Positions 8,939 to 18,224 are shown, numbered from the stretch's first letter. The stretch is DNA of 64,000 bases from Sulfobacillus thermosulfidooxidans DSM 9293 (GCF_900176145.1 NZ_FWWY01000002.1:184657-248656); one strand, 5' to 3'. Notes: generated by a model from the letters alone, not told the origin. Made by a program: numbers and translations.

Positions 8939-9071
8939 CGCGGAAGACATGAGTAACCCTCCTTGAGTAAATTGACTATTTTGAGTGTAGCAGCTTTGCG
9001 GACAAGAAAAAAAGGAGTTTTTCCTACCGAAGCGAATATATGTTCGCAGTATTTAATATCACCACGGTGGG

Positions 9072-10196
9072 ATGTCAATGTCAGAGACATTGGGAATGCG
9101 ACTCAAGAAAGCGCGATTGGCGCGGGGATTACGACAAAATCAAGTTCCCGGCATCGCGCAATCAACGCTCGCCAGCTGGGAATCGGGTCGGCGTTGGCCG
9201 AAGTGGTCGGATGTGCTGCGGTTAGCGGAGATCTATCGGGTGGATCCAACGACTTTCACACCATTCTATACACCCGATGCCGGTCAATTTGCGGGCGTCC
9301 GTCATTTGGAAGACGCCGCACGGACTGGCGATTGGGCGACGGTGTGGCAAGACGGCTACCGCTTTTTACAGCGCCATCGCCAAAAGGTGCCGCTTGCGGT
9401 ATACAGCCGCGTAGAACAGCTATTAGCACAAGCGATGGCCGAACAACCCTGGCTAGGGTTGGTGCGCCGTCAACAAACGCTCGACGAAGAATTGCGCGTA
9501 GCGGCGGCGATGCATAACCTGGGGTTGGGAGCGCGAACCATGCATCAATGGTTTGTGCGCTTGGCACAGCAGTATGCTCCAGACCATCCAAGCTACATTA
9601 AAGTGCTGAATAATGCCGCCATTTATGCCGAACGAATGGGAGATTTGACCACTGCGTTACAGTGGCTTGCAGTAGGGGTAAACTGGTCCAAAGCCCATCA
9701 TCAGTGGGACCGTGTGCCAGAGCTAGAGGCCATTGCATTTCGTTTGCACAGCTATACGGAAGACTTAGGAAACTTAGGCTTACAAGGTCAGATGTGCGGT
9801 GAACTTGCTGACGATGGAAATACGTTTGTGCACGAAGATTTATGCATCGGATACAGCTGGCGGATCTGGCGGGCAAAAGATACTACAGCATGGAAGCGAC
9901 TTAAAACACTCGCTATTAAAACATGGCTCGATGACAGCCCGATGCCACCCTGGATGGCCCTGTGGGACGCCGCGTGGGCGTGGCGGCAACGTCGAGTGGC
10001 CAAGCCATTAAGTGATTGGGTGGCGTGGTGGTTAGCCGATGGGGAAACCTTGTGGCGTGCACATTGGGATTGGTATTTGCGCGATGCAATGTTACTGGCT
10101 GCGCAATCCCAGCATCCCGGGTTTACGGAATGGCGGCATTGGTGGAGCCATTATTTGCAACAGCATCAAGAGGACGGCTGGTTAACGTGGGTGTAA
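9072..10196 (+). CDS. XRE-family regulator with C-terminal TPR-like region
   Basis: 374 residues. The N-terminal Cro/C1 helix-turn-helix (residues about 8-60; LKKARLARGLRQNQVPGIAQSTLASWESGRRWP) is followed by about 300 mostly helical residues with TPR-like pairs, such as LNNAAIYAERMGDLTTALQWL. This layout is that of Rgg/PlcR-like and related helical-repeat regulators, some of which bind peptide pheromones. The C-terminal third is very Trp-rich. No clear pheromone gene follows: only a 14-codon frame starting at ATG 10197, before the IS. Start ATG 9072 has GGTGGG upstream; ATG 9078 is possible. Confidence 0.75.
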   Translation: MSMSETLGMRLKKARLARGLRQNQVPGIAQSTLASWESGRRWPKWSDVLRLAEIYRVDPTTFTPFYTPDAGQFAGVRHLEDAARTGDWATVWQDGYRFLQRHRQKVPLAVYSRVEQLLAQAMAEQPWLGLVRRQQTLDEELRVAAAMHNLGLGARTMHQWFVRLAQQYAPDHPSYIKVLNNAAIYAERMGDLTTALQWLAVGVNWSKAHHQWDRVPELEAIAFRLHSYTEDLGNLGLQGQMCGELADDGNTFVHEDLCIGYSWRIWRAKDTTAWKRLKTLAIKTWLDDSPMPPWMALWDAAWAWRQRRVAKPLSDWVAWWLADGETLWRAHWDWYLRDAMLLAAQSQHPGFTEWRHWWSHYLQQHQEDGWLTWV

Positions 10197-10309
10197 TGGG
10201 CCTATCGATCATCTCCCGCATGAAACGCTACATTCGCTGACGGTTCACGGCGTCATCCCTTTCGGTCCATTGGGTCGGTATCATTAGGAGCGCACCGTGT
10301 CGGGAGCTT

Positions 10310-11687
10310 TATAGTGGTCCCCAAAAACTAGACAATTTTGGAGGCCGTCAAGTGTTACACTGGACATATGATGGCGAAACAAAAACGGCATTCTGCCACC
10401 TTCAAAAGCCAAGTGGTGCTCGAAATGCTCAAGGAAGAAAAAACCGTCAGCCAGATTGCCGCCGAATACGGCATTCATCCCAGTCAACTGCATCGCTGGA
10501 AGCGCCAGGCGCTCGAGAACTTTCCGCAGTTATTTACCGAGTCCCAAGCGCTCCAACAACAGGCCCAAGCCCACCAACAACAGCTGACCGAGCTTTATGC
10601 GGAAATCGGCAAACTGACCACACAAGTCGAGTGGCTCAAAAAAAATCTGGCCTCGACCCTGACCCGCGATGAACGGATGACCTTGTTGGATCGGGGAGCG
10701 GATACGCTCCCGTTGACGACGCAAGCCGCGTTGTTAAGCCTCAACCGCTCGAGCCTCTATTACCGGCCCGTCGGGCCGGATGCCGAGGAGATCGCTCTGA
10801 AGCATCGCATCGATGAAATTTACACCGATCGACCGTTTTACGGGTCCCGGCGGATGACGGCTCAGTTGAACCACGAGGGTTACGCCGTAAACCGCAAACG
10901 CGTGCAGCGCACCATGCGGGAGATGGGGATCTGGGGGCTCGCTCCGGGGCCCCAGACCAGCACCCGACATCCCCAGCACCCGGTGTATCCGTATTTATTG
11001 AAAGGCGTCACGCCGGCGTACCCCAATCATGTGTGGGGGATTGACGTGACCTATATCCGGATGGTGCATGGTTGGCTATACCTGGTGGCCATTATGGATT
11101 GGTATTCACGGTTTGTCGTGGCGTGGGAACTCTCCGAAACCTTGGAACTGCCCTTTGTGCTCACGGCCGCGGAGCGGGCGTTGTCCATCGCCACCCCCAC
11201 CATTTGGAATCACGACCAAGGGAGTCATTTTACCAGCCCCCAATACACGGCCTTGTTGTTGGCCAAGGAGGTGCAAATCAGCATGGACAGTAAGGGGCGG
11301 GCGTTGGACAATGTATTGACGGAACGGCTGTGGCGCAGTGTGAAGTATGAAGAGGTGTATCTACACGATTACCGTTCACCCCGGGAAGCCCGATCGGGCT
11401 TGAGCCGATACTTTACGTTCTATAACTATCACCGGCTGCATCAATCCTTGGGCTACACGCCACCCGCGGCCTGGTATTCGCCCCTCCCGTCCCTCGACCG
11501 GGAGTGATGTTGCCCGGGATTGAATCCCCCACAGACAGCCCTACGGGCTGGGCCTCCTGTTTGGCGAGGGCCGTTGTCGGCCCGTCGACAAACAGGAGGG
11601 TAATGGTTCCGATGAAGACCCAAAGGAAGGAGGCCAGTCTCACACTTTGGGGGTCAAAAATCTGTCTTGACAATGGGGTCCACCTTA
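10310..11687 (+). mobile_element. IS3-type element, copy 1
   Basis: 1378 bp, nearly identical to 48121-49499. The ends are imperfect inverted repeats beginning TATAGTGGTCCCC and, on the other strand, TAAGGTGGACCCC. The target duplication is the 3 bp CTT (10307-10309 and 11688-11690), as expected for the IS3 family. Copy 1 has eight A residues at 10638-10645, where copy 2 has nine, and differs by ACC versus TAC in one codon near 10910. It landed just after the XRE-TPR gene. Confidence 0.95.
10368..11507 (+). CDS. IS3-type transposase, OrfA-OrfB fused in one frame
   Basis: 379 residues from ATG 10368 (or ATG 10371). OrfA part: HTH (FKSQVVLEMLKEEKTVSQIA, HPSQLHRWKRQA) and a leucine-zipper-like coiled coil rich in Gln. 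OrfB part: HTH_21 (FYGSRRMTAQLNHEGY) and the rve DDE domain with GIDVTYI (first Asp), NHDQGSHFT (second Asp) and LDNVLTERLW (Glu). In most IS3 elements the two frames are joined by frameshifting. Here the run of eight A puts them in one frame. All catalytic residues are present. Confidence 0.9.
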   Translation: MMAKQKRHSATFKSQVVLEMLKEEKTVSQIAAEYGIHPSQLHRWKRQALENFPQLFTESQALQQQAQAHQQQLTELYAEIGKLTTQVEWLKKNLASTLTRDERMTLLDRGADTLPLTTQAALLSLNRSSLYYRPVGPDAEEIALKHRIDEIYTDRPFYGSRRMTAQLNHEGYAVNRKRVQRTMREMGIWGLAPGPQTSTRHPQHPVYPYLLKGVTPAYPNHVWGIDVTYIRMVHGWLYLVAIMDWYSRFVVAWELSETLELPFVLTAAERALSIATPTIWNHDQGSHFTSPQYTALLLAKEVQISMDSKGRALDNVLTERLWRSVKYEEVYLHDYRSPREARSGLSRYFTFYNYHRLHQSLGYTPPAAWYSPLPSLDRE

Positions 11688-12119
11688 CTTGGAAGAGATC
11701 GACTAGCATGGGGCGAGTTACATGTGATGTTGTGCCGGACAGAGAGCCGTATGTCTGTTAGTACACGAGCGCGATCTGTAAGTGTCAACGGGATCGCGCT
11801 CCTAATCTCTCAAAAATTCATCCTAAAATCTAGATAAAACTTTGAAAGCGGCGCAAGAGGTCATATAGAATTGACATAAGTTCAGCGTTGAGAAACAAGG
11901 GAACAGGCTACTGTGACCGTAGCAGATCAAAACTTCCTCCGTCATATGAAGCAAACCGGTGATTCCAAGAGACGGGGGAATGAACCCAATTTTAGCGAAT
12001 TAGTGTCTCTTTAGCCCCGTAGAGACTCAAGACAATGGGTTGGCTGGAACTCTCGAAAAACTTATCGCATAAACTGGCTGCGTTATCATGACGTTTTCGT
12101 GGGGGATGTGTCAGTGGCT
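11688..12119. other. Gap with one strong hairpin
   Basis: No gene was seen in about 430 bases. A perfect 10-bp inverted repeat, GAGCGCGATC and GATCGCGCTC, lies at 11767-11776 and 11792-11801 with a 15-base loop. No T-run follows it, so it may be an operator or bidirectional stop rather than a simple intrinsic terminator. A weaker GTCTC/GAGAC pair is near 12004-12027. The MFS gene ends leftward at 12120. Confidence 0.4.
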
Positions 12120-13355
12120 TCATGGTGATGGCGAGGATACGCTGCGTCGCATTCCCATAATCGCACAACATGACTCCTTGTCAATACGGCCAATATCTGT
12201 CATCTTAGCTATAACAACTTCGATGGCCTTGATCACAGCGGCCATGCCAAATAACACAGCAAATCCCCAGTGTATGCCCCAGAATGCGACGATTCCTCCT
12301 CCAACAGGAATTAACATATTTGATAAAAGCCGAGATGCGGTTAAGACGCTACTGCGTTCTTCCGGCCTAAGAAGCTCTAATCGCAAACCCACGCTGAGTA
12401 CGACCCACGCCGTGTCGCATAACCCCACAAGAGCTTCTCCTATCGCCGCTGCCCAAGCCGTGAGCCATTGTAAAATCAGTAGGCCTAACAAACCGCCACT
12501 TAAAAACGCTGGATACAGTTGCCCGCGTCTAAATCGCGAAAGTAACGGAAGCACTACGCCAGTTCCAGCGACGCTTCCCACTGTCACACACAAATATACC
12601 CCAGAGACAGCCGGTGAAGAGAGATGTAAACGGTTCAGGAGGTAGTACAAAAATCCGCTCATCACAAGCGTCCACCCGAAATTTCCAATCATCGCTTGAA
12701 TCGCTAACGATCGTAGCACCGGTATACGCCATAGTTGGTCGAATCCACGGTTCCGGCTTCTCTTGTCTCCATCGAGAATCGAACGGAAATGGGTACGGGG
12801 AAGCCACAGAGGTCCTAAAATTCCGGATACGGCTGACAGATCCGAGAGAACACTAAGCGTAACCACAGGGCCTAACGAGCCCATCAGCAGTCCCCCCATC
12901 GGAGCACCGACAACCCGGACGATCATTACGACACGTTGTAGACGGTTCGCGTGTTCTATTAGCTGAGGACCTTGTCCGGGCAGTGCAGTCTGCATTGCAG
13001 ACTCGGCCATCACGCTGCCAAAGCCGTTAAGACCGGCAGCGATAATGAGCGCCATCTCTATAGGCCATGAGTCCTTGCCAAAAGGAATACTCACTAAGGC
13101 GAGGAAAGTCACCGCACGGGTTCCTTGACCCACGCGAAACAACTCGCCGGCCTCCGCATGGCTAATGTAAGAGGACAATCCCCATCCGGTCATTAACGGC
13201 ACGAGAGCCTCCGCGACGAACATCGTCGCCATGATGGCTAAAGAATGACTCAAATCATATCCATACCACGGAAGAATGAGCGGAGTCGCAACGTCCGCAA
13301 ATGTACTGACAGCCGCTAACCATCTTATGCGATGCATAATGTTTCCTTGTATCAT
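12120..13355 (-). CDS. Major facilitator superfamily transporter
   Basis: 411 residues with about 10-12 hydrophobic segments and MFS-like halves separated by a hydrophilic loop near residue 190-210 (LDGDKRSRNRGFDQLWRIP). The start ATG 13355 overlaps the preceding leftward stop (ATGA). An alternative ATG 13337 has AAGGAAA at good spacing. It is the last gene of a MarR-controlled operon with acetyltransferase genes, which suggests export of a toxic compound or antibiotic. The substrate is unknown. Confidence 0.75.
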   Translation of the reverse strand: MIQGNIMHRIRWLAAVSTFADVATPLILPWYGYDLSHSLAIMATMFVAEALVPLMTGWGLSSYISHAEAGELFRVGQGTRAVTFLALVSIPFGKDSWPIEMALIIAAGLNGFGSVMAESAMQTALPGQGPQLIEHANRLQRVVMIVRVVGAPMGGLLMGSLGPVVTLSVLSDLSAVSGILGPLWLPRTHFRSILDGDKRSRNRGFDQLWRIPVLRSLAIQAMIGNFGWTLVMSGFLYYLLNRLHLSSPAVSGVYLCVTVGSVAGTGVVLPLLSRFRRGQLYPAFLSGGLLGLLILQWLTAWAAAIGEALVGLCDTAWVVLSVGLRLELLRPEERSSVLTASRLLSNMLIPVGGGIVAFWGIHWGFAVLFGMAAVIKAIEVVIAKMTDIGRIDKESCCAIMGMRRSVSSPSP

Positions 13356-13609
13356 CGCTTTGTGCTATCTTCAGACCTAGGAATAATGTATTCCATCAAT
13401 TCGGTGTCACGCCATCGTCCATCTAGCTGAGCTTGCTCATGAAGGATACCGACTGAACGGAAACCTGCTTGAAGATACAAGAACCGTGCCGCAGTGTTCT
13501 CGGGAAAGAGTGTCAAGACCAGTTTATGGAATTCATATTGACGTGCCCATTCGATTCCAGTGAATAATAGCCGTTTGCCGACGCCTTGGCCCCGTAGGGT
13601 ACGCTCCAC
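13352..13609 (-). pseudogene. GNAT acetyltransferase, C-terminal fragment
   Basis: An open frame of 85 codons carries the acetyl-CoA-binding motif LRGQGVGKRLLFTGIEWA and the typical continuation ENTAARFLYLQAGFRSVG. The N-terminal half of the domain is absent. Upstream the DNA switches into the reading frame of a different acetyltransferase (see 13513-13986). The fragment may still be translated by coupling, as its stop overlaps the MFS start, but it lacks half the fold. Confidence 0.7.
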
Positions 13610-13986
13610 ATGGATTCCGGTACCTTTTCCCAGCTAGTGACAGTAAAGTGCCATTGACGAAAAAATTTTTCAGCTGTTTCTGTGACGAGACACACCATCC
13701 GGGTGTTTTCTGCCTGCAAGTGGTTGAGCGCATGCCAAACGAGGTGGCTCCCTAATCCCTGCCCTCGAAATTCCGGGGCCACCACTAAGGACCTCAGCAA
13801 AGCCGCAGAGCCATACCGTTCCACGCCAATGACACCGACGCCACGATTGTGATGGGTTGTCATTATGAACCACTTTGGCTGACAAGATCCAGAAGGAGAG
13901 GGAAGTCTAGCGGAATGCCAAAGCTCCCGAATTGCGGAATTTTCGATGGTGTCGGCTTCGTGTTCTACAATCCTTATGGCATCCAT
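13513..13986 (-). pseudogene. GNAT acetyltransferase (ArsN-like) with foreign C-terminus
   Basis: The start ATG 13986 overlaps the marR stop as TAATG, after GGAGAAAA. The first about 120 residues are a good GNAT domain: LLRSLVVAPEFRGQGLGSHLV, then LVTETAEKFFRQWHF. This pattern resembles ArsN-type acetyltransferases. After WEKVPESMW the sequence runs out of frame into the second acetyltransferase fragment, so about 35 C-terminal residues are out-of-frame translation. A deletion joining two tandem acetyltransferase genes explains this. The core motifs survive, so residual activity cannot be excluded. Confidence 0.7.
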
Positions 13987-14444
13987 TAATTTTCTCCTCC
14001 CTGCGAACAGTGGGGGATCACGAGTTCTTGATCCAAACGATTGGCCAGCCACTCTAATGTCGCGATCAACTGATTGCGATCATAAGGCGATAAACTTTCT
14101 AAGAGACTTTCGGCTTGGGCATTGAGCACCTCTTGCAAGCGTTTAGCCTCGACACGACCTTCAGAGGTCAGTTCAATTCTCACAAATCGGCGATCTCGAG
14201 GATCCTGACTCCGACTAATCCATCCTCGTTGTCGTAATTCTTCGACAACGCGACTAATCCACGGAGGATCACTACCGAGTCGATCAGCCAATTCCCGAAT
14301 AGACAGCCCGTCTTCACCATCAAGTTCTGTCAGGATTAAACATTGTATTTCTGAGGCGGGGGTACAACACGCCCATGTCTTGCGTTGAATGAGGGCAAAA
14401 CGTCGAGCAATACGACGCAGGATATGAAGGGAGTCCTGAGGCAT
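13986..14444 (-). CDS. MarR-family transcriptional regulator
   Basis: 152 residues with the winged helix of MarR proteins: LSIRELADRLGSDPPWISRVVEELRQRGWISRSQDPRDRRFVRIELT, where DPRDRR marks the wing. A CC pair near residue 26 (TWACCTPASE) could be redox- or metal-sensing. First gene of the leftward operon with the acetyltransferase and MFS genes, which it probably represses. An imperfect repeat ATTATC...GATAAT lies upstream at about 14500-14523 and is a candidate operator. Confidence 0.8.
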   Translation of the reverse strand: MPQDSLHILRRIARRFALIQRKTWACCTPASEIQCLILTELDGEDGLSIRELADRLGSDPPWISRVVEELRQRGWISRSQDPRDRRFVRIELTSEGRVEAKRLQEVLNAQAESLLESLSPYDRNQLIATLEWLANRLDQELVIPHCSQGGEN

Positions 14445-14765
14445 AGTTTTTTCCTCCAGTTTATGACAATGGCATGGAAATGAAATTTAAATCATACCCA
14501 TTATCGAACACTATCATGATAATAAAAGGATATTGTTACTGTTTATAATGATTATAGAACACAATGATAGTAAATCACAACCATAACAGAATTTCACAAT
14601 GAGAAATCTATGGTATTGGGGAAAAACAAGAAGCGTTTTAAGTCCAGATTCTCCGTACAAAAGTAGAGTCCGATACTGTGTGTGGACTTGATTCCCATCA
14701 TATCCACACATACAAATTAGGACTTGACACGATTTTGGTTGATTAGCACAAAAACTCTCAAAAGT

Positions 14766-14818
14766 CTTGCAGAAACGAAAAGCAAGTGCTATAAGTTAAT
14801 TAATTATTTTAATTAACT
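14766..14818 (+). promoter_or_regulatory. Promoter and palindromic operator of the amino-sugar operon
   Basis: A -35-like TTGCAG (14768-14773) and -10 TATAAG (14790-14795) at 16-base spacing lie upstream of the secreted hydrolase gene. Overlapping the -10 and the likely start of transcription is a perfect inverted repeat, AGTTAATTAA and TTAATTAACT (14794-14803 and 14809-14818), with a 5-base centre. This position is ideal for a repressor; the ROK protein encoded at 26467 in the same operon is the likely ligand. Confidence 0.65.
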
Positions 14819-14847
14819 AGCAACGAATAAAGTTGGGGCTGTAAACA

Positions 14848-15924
14848 ATGAAAATTCTTGGTTTGACAACAGTTGTGTTGACTGGGACATTGACCTTTGT
14901 GAATGCAGGGGGAAAAACTCCTCCTCCTTTACCAGCCGATTCTCCCCGTGCGTTACAAGGAATTCAATCTCACGCCCCGGCTATTCAACTGCCTCAAAAA
15001 CCGGTTGCCATATCGACACATCCACCTTTAGTACATCTGTCACAATTCGTGCGCGATAAAGGGATATTCTTGTTTTACAGCTTCAATCCTTCTTCACCCA
15101 TTTATTGGCACAATTTTGTGCCTCGCAGCGTAATCAATCAAGCACAAACTGCGGGTATTAAATATCTCGAAGTGCGCGTGGGGTATTCTAATTGGGTACA
15201 AATCGCACCCGGCGCGCAAGAAACATGGTTTAATCAACTTCTTGATTTGGCCAGAAGTCACGACATACGCGTCATCGGTTGGGTGGTGCCTTATATAAAT
15301 AATTCTTCTGCTAGTACCATTCGGGCGTCTTTGAATGGCGACTGGCAAGTCTTGAATTATCTGGCTCATTACAAAACTCCGAGTGGGGGACGGTTATCCG
15401 GTTTAGCCATGGACCTGGAACTCGGGCCTTTGTACTTCGGAGGGAACACTCAGGCTTTGAAGCAATACGTGGAAGGGGCTAGGACCATTACGGGGCCATC
15501 TTATCCCTTGATAGGCATTATTCCCGATCCTGTGCGTACCGGTCTGACATCTCAGAAGGGAAGTGCCCACTATTATCCCTATAACCAGATAGCCAATTAT
15601 TGTAACGTCTTACAACCGATGGCCTATTGGCACGAGTATTACGCCAGTTCGCATTTCGATTACACCCCGAGTTATGTCGAAAACTTTATCAAGGACTCAA
15701 TAACCTCAACTCAAGAACAAGATCAGAATCCGTCAAAACCCATAAACCTCGCACTACAATTCTTTGGCAACTCGCTCGTGGGTTATCCATCAGAGACTGA
15801 TCTTAAGACTTCATTGCAAAGCGCTCAGAATGATGGTGCTATTGGAATTTCTGCCTTTCAATGGCACACGTTAAATTCACAATATTGGACTGTCTTATCG
15901 GAATATTCCTGGCGAGGAAATTAA
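14848..15924 (+). CDS. Secreted TIM-barrel glycoside hydrolase-like protein
   Basis: 358 residues. The N-terminus has a signal-peptide-like segment (MKILGLTTVVLTGTLTFVNA), followed by a Pro-rich linker and a barrel-like domain from residue 65. Motifs resemble GH18/GHL-type barrels: YLEVRVGYSNW, then LAMDLELGPLY on a strand end with acidic residues, and LQPMAYWHEYY. The catalytic acid is not assigned with certainty. As first gene of the operon it probably releases wall or chitin-like amino sugars outside the cell for the ABC importer. The exact family is uncertain. Confidence 0.65.
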   Translation: MKILGLTTVVLTGTLTFVNAGGKTPPPLPADSPRALQGIQSHAPAIQLPQKPVAISTHPPLVHLSQFVRDKGIFLFYSFNPSSPIYWHNFVPRSVINQAQTAGIKYLEVRVGYSNWVQIAPGAQETWFNQLLDLARSHDIRVIGWVVPYINNSSASTIRASLNGDWQVLNYLAHYKTPSGGRLSGLAMDLELGPLYFGGNTQALKQYVEGARTITGPSYPLIGIIPDPVRTGLTSQKGSAHYYPYNQIANYCNVLQPMAYWHEYYASSHFDYTPSYVENFIKDSITSTQEQDQNPSKPINLALQFFGNSLVGYPSETDLKTSLQSAQNDGAIGISAFQWHTLNSQYWTVLSEYSWRGN

Positions 15925-16029
15925 CGCAAACATTTCTTAGTAAAGAATAAAGATGCCACGAGCACGTTAACAGGCATATCGGCACATTACCCCTCAACTG
16001 TAAAAAATCCAGAAGGAGGAAAGGAGATT

Positions 16030-17367
16030 ATGCATTTTCGTAGTCGAAATATCGTATTAGTGAGTACATCTCTCTCGCTATTGTTATCAGCCTGTGGCAC
16101 CTCTCCACCGTCGTCGACTGCCACAGGAACTTTCCACGGCACCATTACACTGTGGGCGTTTCCCGGCACTCCGACGCCGCATCATCCGAATGGCTTTGGC
16201 TGGTATAAAGCAATGATTGCAGCGTTTGAAAAAATGCATCCCGGAGTCAAAGTTCAGCTCACGGAAATCCCATGGTCCGAAGGATCTGTCAAACTGGAAA
16301 CAGCGGTTGCTGCTGGTGACTACCCGGATGTTGCTCCGGGTGGCGGGACATTGCCCCAGTTTATTCAAGATGGGGTAATCGAACCCATTAATCCCTATTT
16401 AGGACATTATGCGAGTCAACTGTATCCTCGCGTCGTCAAGGCCGCCACATTTCATGGCAAGATGTATTATTGGCCTTCGGTGCAAACGGCGACGGTGTTA
16501 TATCTAAACAAAACCTACTTTGCCGAACGTCATGTCCCGTTACCGCGTCACGGTATGTGGACATGGAATGAGTTTGTGCATGATTTGCAACGCTTGACCT
16601 TTGTCAAGAAAAACGGCCAAAAAGTGTACGGGTTCGGTGTCGATTTACAACCTGGCAATTCATTATCTTACGGGATTCTCTTGTCCGATGGGGCTCACCT
16701 TTTAAATTCATCTTTAACGCAATATACATTTTACGGCACGAAAGCCGTGAGTGGCGTCGAAAAATTGGCATCACTTGTCCAAAAATACCACGTGGCTCCA
16801 AAATCCATTGCATCCGATTCCGCAAAAACTATATGGGAGAATTTTTTGCAGGGCAAATACGCCGTCACAGCCTACTATGCAGACTTTTTAAACAAGAATA
16901 GCATTGCAGCAAAATCTGCCCAGATTCCCTTTCCGTATGCTGTCGCAAATTATCCAACAGGGTCTTTGGGCCATCCTATTACTATCGGCGATATTGCGGG
17001 ATATACCGTGTATAAACAGAGCAATCCGAATCAGTTGCGGATGTCTATGTTATTTGCCAAATTTCTCTCTGACCCAGCAGAGTGGCCCACAGCGATTCAA
17101 AAGAAATACATGAGCATTGGAGGAGGGGCTTACCCCGTTGGCCCACAGGATGCCGCGATACAAGCAAAGTATTTTCGCAACGTGTACTATGACGAAGTCC
17201 TCCACAACAACTTGCGCTTTTTCCAGTTAAACCCACCGTTAACCCCTGCATGGCCTAAACTGGAAAAGGCCTTGGATGCCCAATTGCAGTTGATCGTTCT
17301 TGGGCAGGAATCCCCCCAACAAGGGCTCAGCCAAGTTAAACAGCAAATGGCAGGGATCATTAAATGA
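16030..17367 (+). CDS. ABC sugar-binding lipoprotein (family 1 extracellular SBP)
   Basis: ATG 16030 follows AGGAGGAAAGGAG. The 445-residue protein has a lipoprotein signal with lipobox LLSACG near residue 24 and the MalE-like fold typical of carbohydrate ABC systems: GTITLWAFPG, AFEKMHPGVKVQLTEIPW, GDYPDVAPGGG. It should hold the imported oligosaccharide outside the membrane for the two permeases that follow. The stop overlaps the first permease start (ATGA). Confidence 0.9.
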   Translation: MHFRSRNIVLVSTSLSLLLSACGTSPPSSTATGTFHGTITLWAFPGTPTPHHPNGFGWYKAMIAAFEKMHPGVKVQLTEIPWSEGSVKLETAVAAGDYPDVAPGGGTLPQFIQDGVIEPINPYLGHYASQLYPRVVKAATFHGKMYYWPSVQTATVLYLNKTYFAERHVPLPRHGMWTWNEFVHDLQRLTFVKKNGQKVYGFGVDLQPGNSLSYGILLSDGAHLLNSSLTQYTFYGTKAVSGVEKLASLVQKYHVAPKSIASDSAKTIWENFLQGKYAVTAYYADFLNKNSIAAKSAQIPFPYAVANYPTGSLGHPITIGDIAGYTVYKQSNPNQLRMSMLFAKFLSDPAEWPTAIQKKYMSIGGGAYPVGPQDAAIQAKYFRNVYYDEVLHNNLRFFQLNPPLTPAWPKLEKALDAQLQLIVLGQESPQQGLSQVKQQMAGIIK

Positions 17368-18224
17368 ATACCACGCGGTTTTGGTATCAGCTACTGCTTC
17401 CTAAAATGACGTTATTTGGTCTCTTCATTGTCCTTCCTACCATTTTGGCTCTATTTATTGCGATGAGTCATGTGACGCCTGGTCACTTGACATGGGTAGG
17501 ACTTAAAAATTTTTCGGACGTTGTGCGCGATCGCACCTTTTGGACATCAGTACGTAACACTTTGATTTATACCGTTGTGACAACACCAGTGGTGATCGGT
17601 GCAGCATTAATCCTATCCAGCTTGCTGATGACCTTGCCCGACCTATGGCGTTCTGTTTTTCGGGCTGTGTTTTATCTTCCTTCCGTGACAGCTGTCGTAG
17701 TGATGGCGCTAGTCTGGGCTTGGATTTACGATGATTCCAATGGGTTACTGAACGGCATCCTCCATGCATTGCACCTTCACGGAGTTGGATGGCTCGTAAA
17801 TCCGCACTTGGCATTGTGGAGCATTATGTTGATGACGATTTTGACGCCTCCAGGGATGGGGATCGTGTTGTACATGGCTCAGTTAGGGTCAATTCCTGCA
17901 GGCTATTATGAAGCAGCCGAACTCGACGGGGCCAGTGCATGGGCTAAGTTCCGCTATATTACCTGGCCAATGGTGATGCCCACCACACTGTACCTTGTCG
18001 TTATGCACACAATTGCTGCCTTTCAAATTTTCACCGCCATCTATGTGATGACGGGCGGTGGACCTGGAAATGCCACATTGACGATTGTTGGAGAAATTTA
18101 TGACAAGGGATTTCAGTATTTTGAACTGGGGCACGCGGGCGCGGAGGCGATATTACTGGGCCTGGTGATTGCGATATTTAGCTATGTGCAATTTAAGGTG
18201 TTGGGACGTCATGTTGAATACTAG
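17364..18224 (+). CDS. ABC sugar permease, MalF-type
   Basis: 286 residues with six membrane segments. The cytoplasmic EAA loop that docks the ATPase is visible as YYEAAELDGASAWAKFRYI, followed by WPMVMPTTLYLVV. It forms a heterodimer with the next permease. Start ATG 17364 overlaps the binding-protein stop by four bases. The operon has no ATP-binding subunit, so a shared MsmK-type ATPase encoded elsewhere is likely needed. Confidence 0.9.
   Translation: MNTTRFWYQLLLPKMTLFGLFIVLPTILALFIAMSHVTPGHLTWVGLKNFSDVVRDRTFWTSVRNTLIYTVVTTPVVIGAALILSSLLMTLPDLWRSVFRAVFYLPSVTAVVVMALVWAWIYDDSNGLLNGILHALHLHGVGWLVNPHLALWSIMLMTILTPPGMGIVLYMAQLGSIPAGYYEAAELDGASAWAKFRYITWPMVMPTTLYLVVMHTIAAFQIFTAIYVMTGGGPGNATLTIVGEIYDKGFQYFELGHAGAEAILLGLVIAIFSYVQFKVLGRHVEY

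Noticed and set aside
12088..12645. Plus-strand frame of 185 codons opposite the MFS gene
   Set aside because: Shadow of a membrane-protein gene with clear minus-strand coding character.
14514..14711. Minus-strand frame of 65 codons in the AT-rich region before the hydrolase gene
   Set aside because: AT-driven open frame without ribosome site; it overlaps the regulatory region of marR.
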